45,865 nucleotides of DNA from an uncultured Chlorobiaceae bacterium. GTDB taxonomy: Bacteria > Bacteroidota > Chlorobiia > Chlorobiales > Chlorobiaceae. Position 1 is the stretch's first letter, and each line of letters starts with the position of its first letter. The position numbers and the translations under genes were made by a program. The notes below the pieces were generated by a model. That model searched no databases. It saw only the letters and a program-made list of their open reading frames with translations, and was not told the DNA's origin. Of the stretch, positions 19,873 through 29,907 are shown in pieces. The stretch is taken from NCBI GenBank assembly GCA_903866255.1, contig CAIPMW010000080.1:1-45865 (forward strand), written 5' to 3'.

Positions 19873-20655
19873 TTAAAGAAAAGTGCCGGTCAGTATTTCA
19901 GCTTTTCCAGACCTTACTACTATCGTGTGCTCAAAATGAGCAGAAGGTTTTCCATCTTCTGTTACAGCAACCCAGCCACCACGCCGACTGACTGCCCTGC
20001 GCGATCTCCCTAGCGCAATCATCGGTTCAATAGCAAGAGTCATACCTTCCCGTAACTTTACCCCCGTATTTTTTCTGCCATAATTTGGTACAGCCGGATC
20101 TTCATGCAACTCACTGCCGATACCATGACCTACCATGTTTTCAATAACACTGAATCCGTACGAACGGGCATAGTCCTCAATTGCTGATGAAATATCATGA
20201 AGACGATTACCAGCAATCGCCATAGCAATTCCCCTGGCAAGACACTCACTGGTTGCATCAACAAGTAACTGTACCTTTTCATCAATCATGCCAAGAACAA
20301 AAGTACGTGCAGCATCACCATGATACCCACCCTTGTAAACACCACAATCGACCGACACAATGTCGCCTTCGCGAACAACCCGCTTGGCACTGGGAACACC
20401 ATGCACAACCTCTTCATTGATAGATACACAGAGTGTTGAGGGATATGGCGTTACACCAGGATCGCCCTTGGGAACATAATTGAGAAAACTTGGTATGGCC
20501 TGGTGATCACGAATATACTCTTCGGCCATTATATCAAGCTGTTTCGTGGTCATACCAGGTCGAATCTCTGATTGAAGCAGATCAAGTACCTGTGCAACAA
20601 GAGCTCCTGACTCTCTCATCAAATCAATTTCGCGTTCGCTTTTAATCGTGATCAT
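19873..20655 (-). CDS. map: Methionine aminopeptidase, type I
   Basis: The 260-residue enzyme removes the initiator methionine from new proteins. All metal ligands are visible: D103, D114, H177, E210 and E242, with the catalytic H85 in EEVVHG. No N-terminal extension is present. A basic stretch (GRSRRAVSRRGG, residues 216-227) replaces the common flexible loop before the last strands. It follows secY by 10 nt. Adenylate kinase, often between secY and map elsewhere, is absent here. Confidence 0.97.
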   Translation of the reverse strand: MITIKSEREIDLMRESGALVAQVLDLLQSEIRPGMTTKQLDIMAEEYIRDHQAIPSFLNYVPKGDPGVTPYPSTLCVSINEEVVHGVPSAKRVVREGDIVSVDCGVYKGGYHGDAARTFVLGMIDEKVQLLVDATSECLARGIAMAIAGNRLHDISSAIEDYARSYGFSVIENMVGHGIGSELHEDPAVPNYGRKNTGVKLREGMTLAIEPMIALGRSRRAVSRRGGWVAVTEDGKPSAHFEHTIVVRSGKAEILTGTFL

Positions 20656-20665
20656 AAGAGTTGTA

Positions 20666-21997
20666 TTACCTGCTCTGCCGGCCGCGCGTTTTGCCTGACT
20701 TCATGAAGCCATCATAATGACGCATGAGCAAATGGCTCTCAACCTGCTGAAGGGTATCAAGACCTACTCCAACAATAATAAGCAAACTGGTTCCTCCAAA
20801 AAACTGGGCAAAACCCGGCGTTACGTTGCCGAACTTGGTCAGAAAAGTAGGAAGAATGGCTATAATAGCAAGTGATATGGCACCAGGAAGTGTAATGCGT
20901 GTCAGAATGTTATCTATAAAGTCTGCAGTGCTTTTTCCAGGTCGAACGCCTGGAATAAAGCCACCCTGCCTGCGCATGGTATCTGCCACCTCTTTTGGAT
21001 TAAAGGCTATAGCAGTGTAAAAATAGGTAAAGAAAACAATCATGGTTCCAAACATAAGCGCATACCACCATGAGTCGTAGGCGAATAATCCGGAGATACT
21101 CTGCATCACCTCATTTTCAGGAAAAAAAGATAAAAACGTACCAGGAAGAAACATGATGGACTGAGCAAAAATAATCGGCATTACTCCGGCCGTATTAATC
21201 TTCATCGGTATATACTGTGTACTGCCACCATAAACTTTTCGCCCTACAACACGTTTGGCATGCTGGACAGGAATTCGCCTCGTTCCGACGGTGAGTACCA
21301 CAACAAAAGCAACGATTGATGCCATCATGGCAAGAATGATGATCTCAATAATCCAGTTCTTGCTTCCAAGTGATACAGAGCGAAATTCAGAAACCAGGGC
21401 TTGCGGGAATCGTGCAAGAATTCCAATCATGATAATAAGAGATATGCCATTACCAATGCCGCGTTCAGTAATCTTTTCACCAAGCCACATAACAAAAACT
21501 GTCGCAGAGGTAAGAAGTATAACTGCTGTTACTGTAAAGAAAAAACCTGGATCGGGCACAACTACCTTACCGAATGAAGCTGGACTGGAAAGACTGACAC
21601 TCACACCCCATGACTGGAGAAGAGCAATAACAACAGTACCGTAACGAGTCATCTGGCTTATTTTCTGTCGTCCGTCTTCGCCCTCTTTTTGCAGCTTCTG
21701 AAAATAAGGAGTTACAGCTCCAAGCAACTGAACAATAATTGAGGACGAGATATAGGGCATGATACCCAAAGAGAAAATTGAGGCCCTGGCAAAAGCACCG
21801 CCAACAAAAAGATCAAACAATCCAAAAAGATCGTTGGAATGGGTCTGTGATGCGCCCGAAACTGCAGCCGCATCAACTCCCGGAATTGTAATGTGAGAAC
21901 CAAGTCTGTAGACAAATAAAAGAAGAAGCGTATAAAGTATCCGCTGACGGAGTTCAGGGATTTTATTAATGTTCCTTATACTTTCTGTAAGCTTCAT
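20666..21997 (-). CDS. secY: Protein translocase subunit SecY
   Basis: The 443-residue channel subunit of the Sec translocon has the ten expected membrane spans. It contains the N-terminal NINKIPELRQRILYTLLLL and plug-region block ITIPGVDAAA, as well as the GIMPYISSSIIVQLL and GIGNGISLIIM blocks. The cytoplasmic loop PVQHAKRVVGRKVYGG binds the ribosome and SecA. It is co-transcribed with r-proteins, starting 18 nt after rplO and ending 10 nt before map, the spc-operon location. Confidence 0.97.
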   Translation of the reverse strand: MKLTESIRNINKIPELRQRILYTLLLLFVYRLGSHITIPGVDAAAVSGASQTHSNDLFGLFDLFVGGAFARASIFSLGIMPYISSSIIVQLLGAVTPYFQKLQKEGEDGRQKISQMTRYGTVVIALLQSWGVSVSLSSPASFGKVVVPDPGFFFTVTAVILLTSATVFVMWLGEKITERGIGNGISLIIMIGILARFPQALVSEFRSVSLGSKNWIIEIIILAMMASIVAFVVVLTVGTRRIPVQHAKRVVGRKVYGGSTQYIPMKINTAGVMPIIFAQSIMFLPGTFLSFFPENEVMQSISGLFAYDSWWYALMFGTMIVFFTYFYTAIAFNPKEVADTMRRQGGFIPGVRPGKSTADFIDNILTRITLPGAISLAIIAILPTFLTKFGNVTPGFAQFFGGTSLLIIVGVGLDTLQQVESHLLMRHYDGFMKSGKTRGRQSR

Positions 21998-22015
21998 AGC
22001 GTCCTTTTAAGGAAT

Positions 22016-22570
22016 TCAGGCCTTGATTGTTTTTTTGCTTCTCTTGACCAATTTTGCTTTTGGTTTCAGGAGGGCCTCTTCATAGGGAAGATCATTCACC
22101 TTGCAAGCCTCCTCAAGTGTGCGGAACGCCCTGACAACTTCGCCGCCCGCTGCAATAATTTTTTCCTCAGCACTCTTGCTGAATGCGTGAGCCGTAATCT
22201 TGATCGCACTCGTCAGCTCACCGTTACCCAAAACCTTAAAATAGCCTGCATTGCTGGCATGAAGAAGAGCTTTAAGATCAAGAACCGAAATCTCACTCTC
22301 CAGCACACCATCCTGAAGCCATTTTTCAATCTGGGAAAGATTGACCGTGTTTACCGGTTTTTTATCAACCGGTGTAAAACCAAATTTTGGTAACCTCCGA
22401 TATACGGGAACCTGTCCGCCTTCAATGAGTGGTCTCTTATAGCCACTTCTTGACTGCTGTCCGTTGTTTCCCTTGCCCGCTGTCGTGCCGTTACCAGATC
22501 CCTGACCACGACCGACACGCTTTTTATTTTTTACTGCGCCTTTTGCTGGACGAAGTGAACTTAAATCCAT
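22016..22570 (-). CDS. rplO: 50S ribosomal protein L15
   Basis: Chosen start ATG at 22570 gives MDLSSLRPAKGAVKNKKRVG, the usual N-terminus, with GGGGATT upstream; a longer frame from 22585 adds five unlikely residues. The 184-residue product has the GRGQGSGNGTTAGKGNNGQQSR and YKRPLIEGGQVPVYRRLPKFGF blocks of L15. It is longer than the E. coli protein by a basic C-terminal extension (LLKPKAKLVKRSKKTIKA). It lies between rpmD and secY. Confidence 0.95.
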   Translation of the reverse strand: MDLSSLRPAKGAVKNKKRVGRGQGSGNGTTAGKGNNGQQSRSGYKRPLIEGGQVPVYRRLPKFGFTPVDKKPVNTVNLSQIEKWLQDGVLESEISVLDLKALLHASNAGYFKVLGNGELTSAIKITAHAFSKSAEEKIIAAGGEVVRAFRTLEEACKVNDLPYEEALLKPKAKLVKRSKKTIKA

Positions 22571-22603
22571 GATTTCAATCCCCACTTGCTATTAGTAAAA
22601 ATC

Positions 22604-22789
22604 CTATACCTCTTCAACCTTGACAAGGTGCTGAACCACCCTGATCTGCCCCCGTGTGCAGGGATTATCCTGCCGATCAACACTGTAATTCGGTCTGCCA
22701 AGCCCAAGTGCCTGAATGGTAGCTTTCTGTTTTTTGGTTCCACCAATAACGCTACGCACCTGGGTAATTTTTAATGTTTTTTCACTCAT
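22604..22789 (-). CDS. rpmD: 50S ribosomal protein L30
   Basis: The 61-residue protein begins [20 protein letters not shown] and contains the [17 protein letters not shown] block and [10 protein letters not shown] end of bacterial L30. It sits in the usual place between rpsE and rplO. Confidence 0.95.
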   Translation of the reverse strand: MSEKTLKITQVRSVIGGTKKQKATIQALGLGRPNYSVDRQDNPCTRGQIRVVQHLVKVEEV

Positions 22790-22806
22790 GTTCGTATTTG
22801 CCTCTT

Positions 22807-23325
22807 TTAGCTTTCAAAAACCTCTGTCAGGCTCTTTGACCGTCTCTCACCGACATCATAAGCATCGGACATACTCTGAAGACCCTTAATGGCAGCCTTC
22901 ACAACATTATGCGGATTGGAAGAGCCGAGCGATTTCGTCAAAATATCGTGAATTCCCGCCATTTCAAGAACAGCCCTTACCGCTCCACCAGCAATAAGAC
23001 CAGTACCGGGTGTCGCAGGCTTCATCATGACCTTGGCTGAACCATACTTGACAATAATCTGATGCGGTATAGTACCTTTTACGATTGGTACCTTGATAAC
23101 ATTCTTTTTGCCATCCTCAATACCTTTAGCAATTGCATCCTGAACTTCATTTGCCTTTCCAAGCCCATATCCTACATGTCCCTCCTTATCTCCAACAACA
23201 ACAATTGCGTTAAAACCAAAACGCTTGCCGCCCTTGACAACTTTAGCAGTTCTGTTGATATGAACAAGCTTTTCCTTAAGATTTAATTCTCCGGGCCTGA
23301 TATTTTTAGCCGATGTTTTCACCAT
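22807..23325 (-). CDS. rpsE: 30S ribosomal protein S5
   Basis: The 172-residue protein helps decoding accuracy at the mRNA entry site. The N-terminal dsRBD-like fold has [20 protein letters not shown] and [20 protein letters not shown]; the C-terminal domain has [20 protein letters not shown] and [13 protein letters not shown]. It lies between rplR and rpmD with a 17-nt gap to the latter. Confidence 0.97.
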   Translation of the reverse strand: MVKTSAKNIRPGELNLKEKLVHINRTAKVVKGGKRFGFNAIVVVGDKEGHVGYGLGKANEVQDAIAKGIEDGKKNVIKVPIVKGTIPHQIIVKYGSAKVMMKPATPGTGLIAGGAVRAVLEMAGIHDILTKSLGSSNPHNVVKAAIKGLQSMSDAYDVGERRSKSLTEVFES

Positions 23326-23346
23326 TTACATTCTCATTGAAACGTT

Positions 23347-23706
23347 TTAAAAGATCAGTCCAGCTTCTCTCGCACCATCAGCCAACGCCTTGACCCTGCC
23401 ATGATAACGAAACCCATTTCTGTCAAAAACAACAGTTGTTATTCCTGCGGCAAGAGCCTTTTCGGCCAATTGTGTCCCGATAATACGGCATCGTTCAGAT
23501 TTAGAGCCATGAAGAGCTCTGTTGTCTTTTGACATCGTTGAAACAGCCAGAACCGTTCTGCTGTTTTCGTCATCTATCAATTGGGCATAAATCTGGGAAA
23601 GGCTTCTGTACACACAAAGCCGCAACTTATTTTGAGTACCGCGTACACTGGCTCTGCTTCTATCCTTGATTTTCTGCCTCCTGGAGGCTTTATCGATTTG
23701 ACTCAT
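23347..23706 (-). CDS. rplR: 50S ribosomal protein L18
   Basis: The 119-residue 5S rRNA-binding protein has the [19 protein letters not shown] strand pair, [20 protein letters not shown] helix and the ending [20 protein letters not shown]. It sits between rplF and rpsE in the spc block. Confidence 0.96.
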   Translation of the reverse strand: MSQIDKASRRQKIKDRSRASVRGTQNKLRLCVYRSLSQIYAQLIDDENSRTVLAVSTMSKDNRALHGSKSERCRIIGTQLAEKALAAGITTVVFDRNGFRYHGRVKALADGAREAGLIF

Positions 23707-23765
23707 TCTTCTTGAACCGTTGAATAATTTTATAACCTGACTAATTGAGCAAACAACATTACCAT

Positions 23766-24305
23766 TTACTTGCCTGCGGCCTTACCTTCCTTACGACGGA
23801 TAACTTCACCTTCATACTTGATGCCCTTGCCTCGATATGGTTCTGGTTTCCTGAATGAACGTATCTTTGCTGCGACCTGCCCAACAATGGATTTATCAAT
23901 ACCACTCACAAGAATGGTCACCTGATCTGGAACCTCAATCTTCACTTCATCAGGCGCCTTAAAATATATCATGTGAGAATAACCAAGCGTCAGTGCAAGA
24001 AGATCATTTTTCAGTTCTGCCCGGTAACCTACACCAGCAATCTCCAGTTTTCTTGTAAACCCCTTTGTAACCCCTTCAACCATATTGTTGACAAGCATAC
24101 GATACAAACCATGCTGTGCTTTTGCCCTCTTGCTGTCGTCTATTCTTGTCACTGTAACGAGACCGCCCTTTTCTGTAAGCCTCACCTGGTCTGTAAGCCT
24201 CTGTTCAAGTGTACCTTTGGGTCCAGAAACTTTTACATGTAAATCGCTGATCTCTATCGTTGCCTGATTAATCAGGGTTATGGGCATTTTTCCTATTCTT
24301 GACAT
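23766..24305 (-). CDS. rplF: 50S ribosomal protein L6
   Basis: The 179-residue protein with two similar domains binds near the sarcin-ricin loop. [11 protein letters not shown] opens it; [20 protein letters not shown] marks the second domain; [20 protein letters not shown] is the C-terminal signature. Spacing is 28 nt after rpsH and 59 nt before rplR. Confidence 0.97.
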   Translation of the reverse strand: MSRIGKMPITLINQATIEISDLHVKVSGPKGTLEQRLTDQVRLTEKGGLVTVTRIDDSKRAKAQHGLYRMLVNNMVEGVTKGFTRKLEIAGVGYRAELKNDLLALTLGYSHMIYFKAPDEVKIEVPDQVTILVSGIDKSIVGQVAAKIRSFRKPEPYRGKGIKYEGEVIRRKEGKAAGK

Positions 24306-24333
24306 GGTATTCTGATGCTCTCTGGCTTATAAA

Positions 24334-24729
24334 TTAATAGATACGGAACAGGATTTCACCACCAACTCCCTGCGCCCTTGCCTCTTTATCTGTTATAACA
24401 CCTTTCGATGACGAAAGTATGTATAAGCCGAGGCCACCGAGATATTTTTTAATCTCCTTCCCGTCATAAACACGACGACCGGGCTTACTGACTCTTGTAA
24501 TTTCCTTTATGGCTGGATCACCTTGCGCTGTATACTTGAGGTCAATCCTGAGAAATGGGAATTTTTCTGTAGTTATGACAGTAAAACTTTTAATGTAACC
24601 TTTCTCAACGAGTAGTTGAGAAAGATTTTCCCGTAATTTGGAATAGGGAATATCAGTGGTCTTGTTTTTTGCTCTCCCCGCATTTCTGATACGGGTGATA
24701 TAATCTGCAATAGAATCCGTTACAGGCAT
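24334..24729 (-). CDS. rpsH: 30S ribosomal protein S8
   Basis: The 131-residue protein binds the central domain of 16S r[20 protein letters not shown] is the N-terminal signature, and the end [20 protein letters not shown] is the conserved RNA-binding site. In other bacteria S8 represses the spc operon at rplE; no such site was assessed here. It lies between rpsN and rplF. Confidence 0.97.
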   Translation of the reverse strand: MPVTDSIADYITRIRNAGRAKNKTTDIPYSKLRENLSQLLVEKGYIKSFTVITTEKFPFLRIDLKYTAQGDPAIKEITRVSKPGRRVYDGKEIKKYLGGLGLYILSSSKGVITDKEARAQGVGGEILFRIY

Positions 24730-24792
24730 AGCTAACGTTGGTTACTTTCGAAAATGAACAAATACCCTTCTTTTACTAGAAAACAAGCGAAT

Positions 24793-25062
24793 CTACCAGC
24801 TTGCTTTTTTAACACCAGGAAGTTTCCCTTCAAGCGCAAACTTGCGGAACATCTGCCGGCACAACCCGTATTTTGCATAAACACTCCGTCCTCTCCCTGT
24901 AAGCACGCAACGATTGCGGACTCTTGTTGCCGCGCTATCTCTGGGCAGCTTTCGTAGAGCTTCATAGTCTCCAGCTTTAACGAGTTCTGCACGCAGGACG
25001 GCATATTTCGCCACAAGTTTGATTCGTTTTTCGTTCCTTGCTATAACGCTTTTCTTGGCCAT
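24793..25062 (-). CDS. rpsN: 30S ribosomal protein S14, zinc-free form
   Basis: The 89-residue protein has [16 protein letters not shown] at the start and the [20 protein letters not shown] and [17 protein letters not shown] blocks at the end. The CxxC pairs of the short zinc S14 are absent, so this is the longer zinc-independent form. It starts 15 nt after rplE. Confidence 0.96.
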   Translation of the reverse strand: MAKKSVIARNEKRIKLVAKYAVLRAELVKAGDYEALRKLPRDSAATRVRNRCVLTGRGRSVYAKYGLCRQMFRKFALEGKLPGVKKASW

Positions 25063-25077
25063 CTTGTTTTGAATTAT

Positions 25078-25668
25078 TTAATTGTTCTTCTTTTTGAATG
25101 GCATTCCAAGTTCTGAAAGCAGAACGTAGGCCTCCTCATCAGTAGTGGCAGAGGTTACAAAGCTGATATCCATTCCGGAAATTCTCGGGACTTTGTCTAT
25201 ATCAATTTCCGGAAAAATAATCTGCTCTCTGACTCCAGTCGTATAATTTCCACGACCGTCAAAACTGGTATCGCTGAGACCACGAAAATCACGAATCCTT
25301 GGAACGGCAAGACTGACAAAACGGTCAAAAAACTCATACATGGCCTTGCGACGAAGTGTTACTCGACACCCAATAGCCTGGCCCTCACGTAGTTTGAAGT
25401 TCGATATAGCCTTCCTTGATTTTCGAATCTGTGGTTTTTGACCCGTAATCTGGGCAAGCTCCTGCAGGGCGACTTCCAGCAACTTTGGTTCTGCAGCGGC
25501 AGCACCAACACCAATATTAATAGATATCTTCTCAAGCCGGGGAACTCTCATCACATTTTTGTACTGAAAGCGCTCAATGAGAGCTGGTGTTACTTTCTCT
25601 TTATAGAAGGTCTGAAGTCTTGCTATGGAAGAGTCTGCCTGTTGTGTCATCTCGTTTTTCTGCTTCAT
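25078..25668 (-). CDS. rplE: 50S ribosomal protein L5
   Basis: L5 binds 5S rRNA and the P-site tRNA. The chosen ATG (25668) gives 196 residues beginning [10 protein letters not shown]; an ATG at 25707 adds 13 residues and one at 25650 removes 6, and no ribosome site decides among them. The conserved core is [49 protein letters not shown] and [18 protein letters not shown]. The 10- to 15-residue N-terminal tail is longer than in E. coli. Confidence 0.93.
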   Translation of the reverse strand: MKQKNEMTQQADSSIARLQTFYKEKVTPALIERFQYKNVMRVPRLEKISINIGVGAAAAEPKLLEVALQELAQITGQKPQIRKSRKAISNFKLREGQAIGCRVTLRRKAMYEFFDRFVSLAVPRIRDFRGLSDTSFDGRGNYTTGVREQIIFPEIDIDKVPRISGMDISFVTSATTDEEAYVLLSELGMPFKKKNN

Positions 25669-25733
25669 CTTTTTCTTTAATCTATTGTTCAGGATGGTCT
25701 TGGTCATCCTGATGATTAGTACATAACATTAGG

Positions 25734-25976
25734 TCAACTTTTCTTCACATTGGAAGAATGAATAGGAAATTCACGCTCAATAATTGAGCCCTGGGTCTGA
25801 CCCTGTGCAGCACGCGTATGACGTTTCCTGATATTAACTCCTTCAACAATTACTCGACTCTTGACAGGGAATACTTTCAGAATCTTTCCCACTTTACCTT
25901 TATCATTGCCACTTATAACAACGACCGAGTCGTTCTTTTTGACGTGCAACTTAACCTTTTTAATCCCTGTTTTCAT
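25734..25976 (-). CDS. rplX: 50S ribosomal protein L24
   Basis: The 80-residue assembly-initiator protein has a KOW motif, [20 protein letters not shown] near the start, then [20 protein letters not shown] and ends with SNVKKS. It is shorter than the E. coli protein but has the whole core. It is separated from rplN by the tRNA-Gly gene rather than being adjacent as in the usual order. Confidence 0.95.
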   Translation of the reverse strand: MKTGIKKVKLHVKKNDSVVVISGNDKGKVGKILKVFPVKSRVIVEGVNIRKRHTRAAQGQTQGSIIEREFPIHSSNVKKS

Positions 25977-26011
25977 TTTTCACTGATATGATAGTATTTC
26001 ATAAAATCCTG

Positions 26012-26084
26012 AGCGGGAGACGAGACTCGAACTCGCGACCAACAGCTTGGAAGGCTGTGACTCTACCAACTGAGTTACTCCCGC
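26012..26084 (-). tRNA. tRNA-Gly (anticodon TCC)
   Basis: The 73-nt sequence folds as a full cloverleaf. The acceptor stem is GCGGGAG (26084-26078) with CTCCCGC (26019-26013). The D-arm contains AGTTGGTAGA, the anticodon stem is ACAGC/GCTGT and the loop is CTTCCAA, with TCC read from 26051-26049. The T-arm is GTTCGAGTC. No CCA is encoded. It lies on the coding strand between rplN (start of gene to the right, stop at 26095) and rplX (start 25976), so it must be cut out of the r-protein transcript or have its own promoter. Confidence 0.95.
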
Positions 26085-26094
26085 CTGAAACGCC

Positions 26095-26463
26095 CTATAA
26101 AACTTCTGGCGCCAACGAGACAATCTTCATAAACTTTCTGTCGCGCAGCTCTCTTGCAACAGGACCAAAAATACGGGTACCCCTTGGCTCGCCCTGAGCG
26201 TTAAGAAGAACTACTGCATTTTCATCGAAACGAATATAAGAACCATCTTTTCTTCTTGACTCCTTGACACAGCGCACCACAACTGCCCTGCATACATCCT
26301 TCTTCTTAACAATTCCACCAGGAACTGCAGCCTTGACAGATACTATAATCTGATCACCCAATGAGGCATACCGCCTCCCGGTTCCACCGAAAACATGAAT
26401 ACAACGTACCCTTTTTGCACCACTATTATCGGCAACAACCAGATTTGTTTCTTTCTGGATCAT
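26095..26463 (-). CDS. rplN: 50S ribosomal protein L14
   Basis: The 122-residue intersubunit-bridge protein starts [20 protein letters not shown] and has the [20 protein letters not shown] and [19 protein letters not shown] blocks, ending [10 protein letters not shown]. Length matches E. coli. Its stop is only 10 nt from the 5' end of the downstream tRNA-Gly gene. Confidence 0.97.
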   Translation of the reverse strand: MIQKETNLVVADNSGAKRVRCIHVFGGTGRRYASLGDQIIVSVKAAVPGGIVKKKDVCRAVVVRCVKESRRKDGSYIRFDENAVVLLNAQGEPRGTRIFGPVARELRDRKFMKIVSLAPEVL

Positions 26464-26501
26464 CCTGTTTCAAACTTTAATAAATGTATAAAAAACCTTT
26501 A

Positions 26502-26801
26502 TTACTTGGCCTTTTCGAGTATTTCAAGCAAACGACAGCTTTTTCTTTTGCTCAAGGGACGACACTCAACAACTTTGACCAAATCACCAATCCCCGCTTC
26601 ATTCTTTTCATCGTGGGCCATGAGCCTCGTCGTCTTCTTGAAATACTTCTTATAAACCGGGTGCTGGACACTGCGCTCAACAGCAACAATACAAGCCTTA
26701 TCCATCTTGTTACTGACAACCTTGCCTGACCAACTTTTTTTTCTTCCCCTTACCGGAGCACTCTGTTCCATAGATACACTGCCCATTTTATTTTCTTCCA
26801 T
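26502..26801 (-). CDS. rpsQ: 30S ribosomal protein S17
   Basis: The 99-residue OB-fold protein has the core KSWSGKVVSNKMDKACIVAV, then HPVYKKYFKKTTRLMAHDEK and the RPLSKRKSCRLLEILEKAK end. About 18 residues precede the core, so the start may be the second or third Met (MGSVSMEQ). It lies between rpmC and rplN. Confidence 0.94.
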   Translation of the reverse strand: MEENKMGSVSMEQSAPVRGRKKSWSGKVVSNKMDKACIVAVERSVQHPVYKKYFKKTTRLMAHDEKNEAGIGDLVKVVECRPLSKRKSCRLLEILEKAK

Positions 26802-26835
26802 GTATAGTAAACAAATTTATCACTTGACTCTACAG

Positions 26836-27042
26836 TCAAACAGTCTGTTTTTCCGCTGTGGCAAGCTGGTGAAGACGTTTCTTCATACGCGAAATATCAC
26901 GTCTTGAATTACGAAACACCATCGGGTTCTGTGGCTGTTCAATAACCCTGATAAAATTAATATCGGCAAGTCTCTCTTCAAGCTCCTTGAGTCGATCAAC
27001 CAACTCCTGCCTGTTCAATGCCGCAATTTCATACTTTTTCAT
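26836..27042 (-). CDS. rpmC: 50S ribosomal protein L29
   Basis: The 68-residue two-helix protein near the exit tunnel reads MKKYEIAALNRQELVDRLKE, then FRNSRRDISRMKKRLHQLAT, with a short tail. It contains the family pattern NP...RRDIAR as NPMVFRNSRRDISR. It lies between rplP and rpsQ. Confidence 0.95.
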   Translation of the reverse strand: MKKYEIAALNRQELVDRLKELEERLADINFIRVIEQPQNPMVFRNSRRDISRMKKRLHQLATAEKQTV

Positions 27043-27075
27043 AATAAGTAACCCTCTTGTCGAATTAGTTGCACA

Positions 27076-27495
27076 TCAATCTTCGTAATCAGGACGGACA
27101 ATAAATCTGGTTTTAATTGGCAGTTTTTTGGCAGCAAGCCTGAAAGCCTCGGTAGCCACCTCTCTTGGAATACCATCAGCCTCAAACATAATTCTCCCTG
27201 GTTTAACGACTGCTACCCAGAACTCGGGTGAACCTTTACCGGAACCCATTCGCGTCTCTGCTGGTTTTTGTGTTACCGGCTTATCAGGGAAAATCCTTAT
27301 CCAGATTTTTCCATCTCTCTTCATAAACCTGGTCATAGCAATACGGGCAGCCTCTATCTGGCGACTCGTAATCCATGCCGATTCAACAGCTTTTAAACCA
27401 AAGGAACCAAAAGAGACCAAAGTACCACGTCCTGAATTGCCTTTCATCCGGCCTCTTTGTGTCTTTCTATATTTAACTCTTTTCGGCATTAACAT
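27076..27495 (-). CDS. rplP: 50S ribosomal protein L16
   Basis: The 139-residue protein near the A site begins [20 protein letters not shown]; a start two codons later is possible. [40 protein letters not shown] and [19 protein letters not shown] are standard. R81, hydroxylated in some bacteria, lies in the ETRMGSGKG segment. It follows rpsC by 42 nt. Confidence 0.97.
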   Translation of the reverse strand: MLMPKRVKYRKTQRGRMKGNSGRGTLVSFGSFGLKAVESAWITSRQIEAARIAMTRFMKRDGKIWIRIFPDKPVTQKPAETRMGSGKGSPEFWVAVVKPGRIMFEADGIPREVATEAFRLAAKKLPIKTRFIVRPDYED

Positions 27496-27537
27496 ACAGG
27501 CAACTCCATTCTTTTTCTTATTGTATGGTACTTGATA

Positions 27538-28299
27538 TTATGATCGTTTTGTCCGATTACGACGTTTGGAACGTGGATCACGGCTTTCACGACCTCTCGC
27601 CCCAGCGTCTCCTCTTCTATCTTTCATCTTCTTTGCTTCCTCTTCCTCAATCGCATCAATACGCTGAACAAGAACTTCTCCTTTATACACCCATACCTTT
27701 ATACCTATAGTTCCCGCAATGGTATGAGCAGTTACGCTGGCATAATCAACATTGGCACGAATCGTGTGAAGGGGTATTTTGCCCTCTTTATACTGCTCTG
27801 AACGTGCAATTTCAGCGCCACCAAGACGACCTCCACATTTAACCCTGACTCCCTCTGCTCCAGAACGCATTGCCTGCTGAATAGATTGCTTCATCGCCCT
27901 TCTGAAAGAAACACGATTCTCAAGCTGATAAGCAATATTGTCACCAATAAGCTGAGCCTCAATCTCCGGCTTTACAACTTCGACAACATCTATCTTTACC
28001 TCTTTGCCAGTAATACGGCTGAGTTCCTGAGAGAGGTTGTTAATCTCTTCACCTTTTCGTCCAACAACAGCTCCAGGACGAGCAGCATAAATATTAATTT
28101 TAACGTGCTTGGTTGTTCTTTCAATAATAATTCGGGCTATACCAGCACGCTCCTTCTTTAACCTTGCTAGAACGTATGTACGGATAACATGGTCTTGCTT
28201 GATCTTTTCCGAAATAACCGGACTGTCATCATACCACCGTGAAGCCCAATCCCTGATAATTCCAAGTCTGAATCCAGTAGGATTAACTTTCTGACCCAA
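27538..28299 (-). CDS. rpsC: 30S ribosomal protein S3
   Basis: The 253-residue protein at the mRNA entry channel has an N-terminal KH type-2 domain with the loop VVGRKGEEI near residues 78-86. The C-terminal domain has [20 protein letters not shown] and [15 protein letters not shown] highly basic tail ([19 protein letters not shown]) extends beyond the E. coli protein. It sits between rplV and rplP. Confidence 0.97.
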   Translation of the reverse strand: MGQKVNPTGFRLGIIRDWASRWYDDSPVISEKIKQDHVIRTYVLARLKKERAGIARIIIERTTKHVKINIYAARPGAVVGRKGEEINNLSQELSRITGKEVKIDVVEVVKPEIEAQLIGDNIAYQLENRVSFRRAMKQSIQQAMRSGAEGVRVKCGGRLGGAEIARSEQYKEGKIPLHTIRANVDYASVTAHTIAGTIGIKVWVYKGEVLVQRIDAIEEEEAKKMKDRRGDAGARGRESRDPRSKRRNRTKRS

Positions 28300-28314
28300 T
28301 GCTCACTCCTTGTT

Positions 28315-28674
28315 TTATTTGGTTACTGGATTTTTAACTCTGTCAATGACGATTGTAAGATGATTCGATCTTTTCCTAATCCGGAATGCACGACCCATTG
28401 GAGCTGGAAGTGTTCTTTTCAATGTCATTCCTTCATCTACAAAAACAGACTTTATGAAAAGCTCCTGATCACTCGCCCTCTCGTCAGGATTCTGCTGTGA
28501 ATAATTGGAGACAGCCGATTTGAGTGTCATCATAACATTTCGAGAAGCAGCTTTTGTTGAGTTCAGGAGAATGGCCTTGGCCATATCAACTTTCTTTCCT
28601 CGAACAAGCCCTGCAACAAGACGCATTTTCCTTGGAGATGTCGGCGTATTCCGTAAAATTGCTATTGCTTCCAT
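28315..28674 (-). CDS. rplV: 50S ribosomal protein L22
   Basis: The 119-residue tunnel protein has [20 protein letters not shown] near the start and the long hairpin [20 protein letters not shown] with [16 protein letters not shown]. This loop lines the exit tunnel where macrolides bind. It starts 29 nt after rpsS. Confidence 0.96.
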   Translation of the reverse strand: MEAIAILRNTPTSPRKMRLVAGLVRGKKVDMAKAILLNSTKAASRNVMMTLKSAVSNYSQQNPDERASDQELFIKSVFVDEGMTLKRTLPAPMGRAFRIRKRSNHLTIVIDRVKNPVTK

Positions 28675-28703
28675 GATATCGTTACCCTTTCGCGTTATTC
28701 TGA

Positions 28704-29003
28704 TTACTTTTTTCTTGGCGCCGATCCGCCTTTTTCGGCCTTTCCACCACCAGCGTGGCCGCGAAATGATCTTGTCGGTGCAAACTCTCCAAGCTTGTGA
28801 CCTACCATATTATCACCCACATAGACCGGAACATGGCTTTTACCATTGTGTACAGCAACAGTGTGACCTACAAAATCAGGAGAAATCATTGAACTTCTGG
28901 ACCAAGTCTTGATAACCTTTTTCTCTCCCTTACTATTCATATCAAGGATCCGTTTTTCCAGCTTTAGATCAATGAACGGTCCCTTTTTAAGTGATCTTGG
29001 CAT
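28704..29003 (-). CDS. rpsS: 30S ribosomal protein S19
   Basis: The 99-residue head protein begins [20 protein letters not shown] and contains [20 protein letters not shown] and [16 protein letters not shown], all canonical. A short basic tail ends GSAPRKK. It lies between rplB and rplV. Confidence 0.97.
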   Translation of the reverse strand: MPRSLKKGPFIDLKLEKRILDMNSKGEKKVIKTWSRSSMISPDFVGHTVAVHNGKSHVPVYVGDNMVGHKLGEFAPTRSFRGHAGGGKAEKGGSAPRKK

Positions 29004-29036
29004 ATTATCTCTGCTTGTTGTTATTAACCGGTATAA

Positions 29037-29876
29037 TTATTTGGCGTTTCTGCCGCGTACAATTAATTTCTGCGAAGCCTTCTTCTTATTTCTCGTCTTC
29101 TGCCCTTTTGCAAGTTGCCCCCAAGGTGACATAGGATGCTTTCTACCACCACCAGACTTCGACTTACCTTCTCCACCACCCATCGGATGATCTACAGGGT
29201 TCATGGCCATACCTCTTGTCTGAGGCCTGATTCCAAGCCAGCGTGATCTGCCTGCCTTGCCCAAAACAACATTTTCATGATCTGCATTACCCACAACACC
29301 AATTGTTGCACGGCACTCTACCCTGAGTTTGCGAATTTCGCCAGAAGGAAGCTTCAATGTAACATAATCACCCTCACGGGCGGCAAGCACTGCAAACCCT
29401 CCGGCTGACCTTACAATCTGACCTCCCTTACCAGCCTTCATTTCAATATTATGAATGTCAGTACCCAGTGGAATGTTCTTTAATGGCATGGTATTCCCTG
29501 CCTTAATCTCTACTTTCTCCCCACTTTCTACCTTGTCACCAACGGTCAAACCTTTCGGCGCGAGAATATAACGTTTTTCTCCATCATTGTAATGCAATAA
29601 TGCAATTCTTGACGAGCGATTTGGATCATACTCAATTGCAGCAACTGTTGCGGGAACGCCATCTTTATTGCGTTTGAAATCAATAATCCGGTAATGCCTT
29701 TTGTGCCCACCACCCCTATGCCTTGAAGTTTTGCGGCCAGCGCTGTTGCGACCACCCGATTTACTGAGGGGCACAAGCAAACTTTTCTCAGGCTTGGACT
29801 TTGTGATTTCATCGAATGCAGGGTATGACATAAACCTTGACCCTGGGGTAACCGGCGCTAATTTCCTTATAGCCAT
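29037..29876 (-). CDS. rplB: 50S ribosomal protein L2
   Basis: The 279-residue protein helps form the peptidyl-transferase region. [20 protein letters not shown] and [20 protein letters not shown] are typical. The conserved loop reads [16 protein letters not shown]: the first His, the important one, is kept, while the next is Met, as also seen in Bacteroidetes. It lies between rplW and rpsS. Confidence 0.97.
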   Translation of the reverse strand: MAIRKLAPVTPGSRFMSYPAFDEITKSKPEKSLLVPLSKSGGRNSAGRKTSRHRGGGHKRHYRIIDFKRNKDGVPATVAAIEYDPNRSSRIALLHYNDGEKRYILAPKGLTVGDKVESGEKVEIKAGNTMPLKNIPLGTDIHNIEMKAGKGGQIVRSAGGFAVLAAREGDYVTLKLPSGEIRKLRVECRATIGVVGNADHENVVLGKAGRSRWLGIRPQTRGMAMNPVDHPMGGGEGKSKSGGGRKHPMSPWGQLAKGQKTRNKKKASQKLIVRGRNAK

Positions 29877-29907
29877 TTGAATATATGATCTATCCTTTTT
29901 ATTATTT

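Noticed and set aside
19873-20655. Basic insertion in Map as a new functional loop
   Set aside because: Length is normal for type I enzymes and all metal ligands are aligned; the loop before the last strands is variable in the family.
29037-29876. His to Met change in the L2 HPxGGGEG loop as a defect
   Set aside because: The same HPM form is normal in Bacteroidetes; the functionally important preceding His is present.
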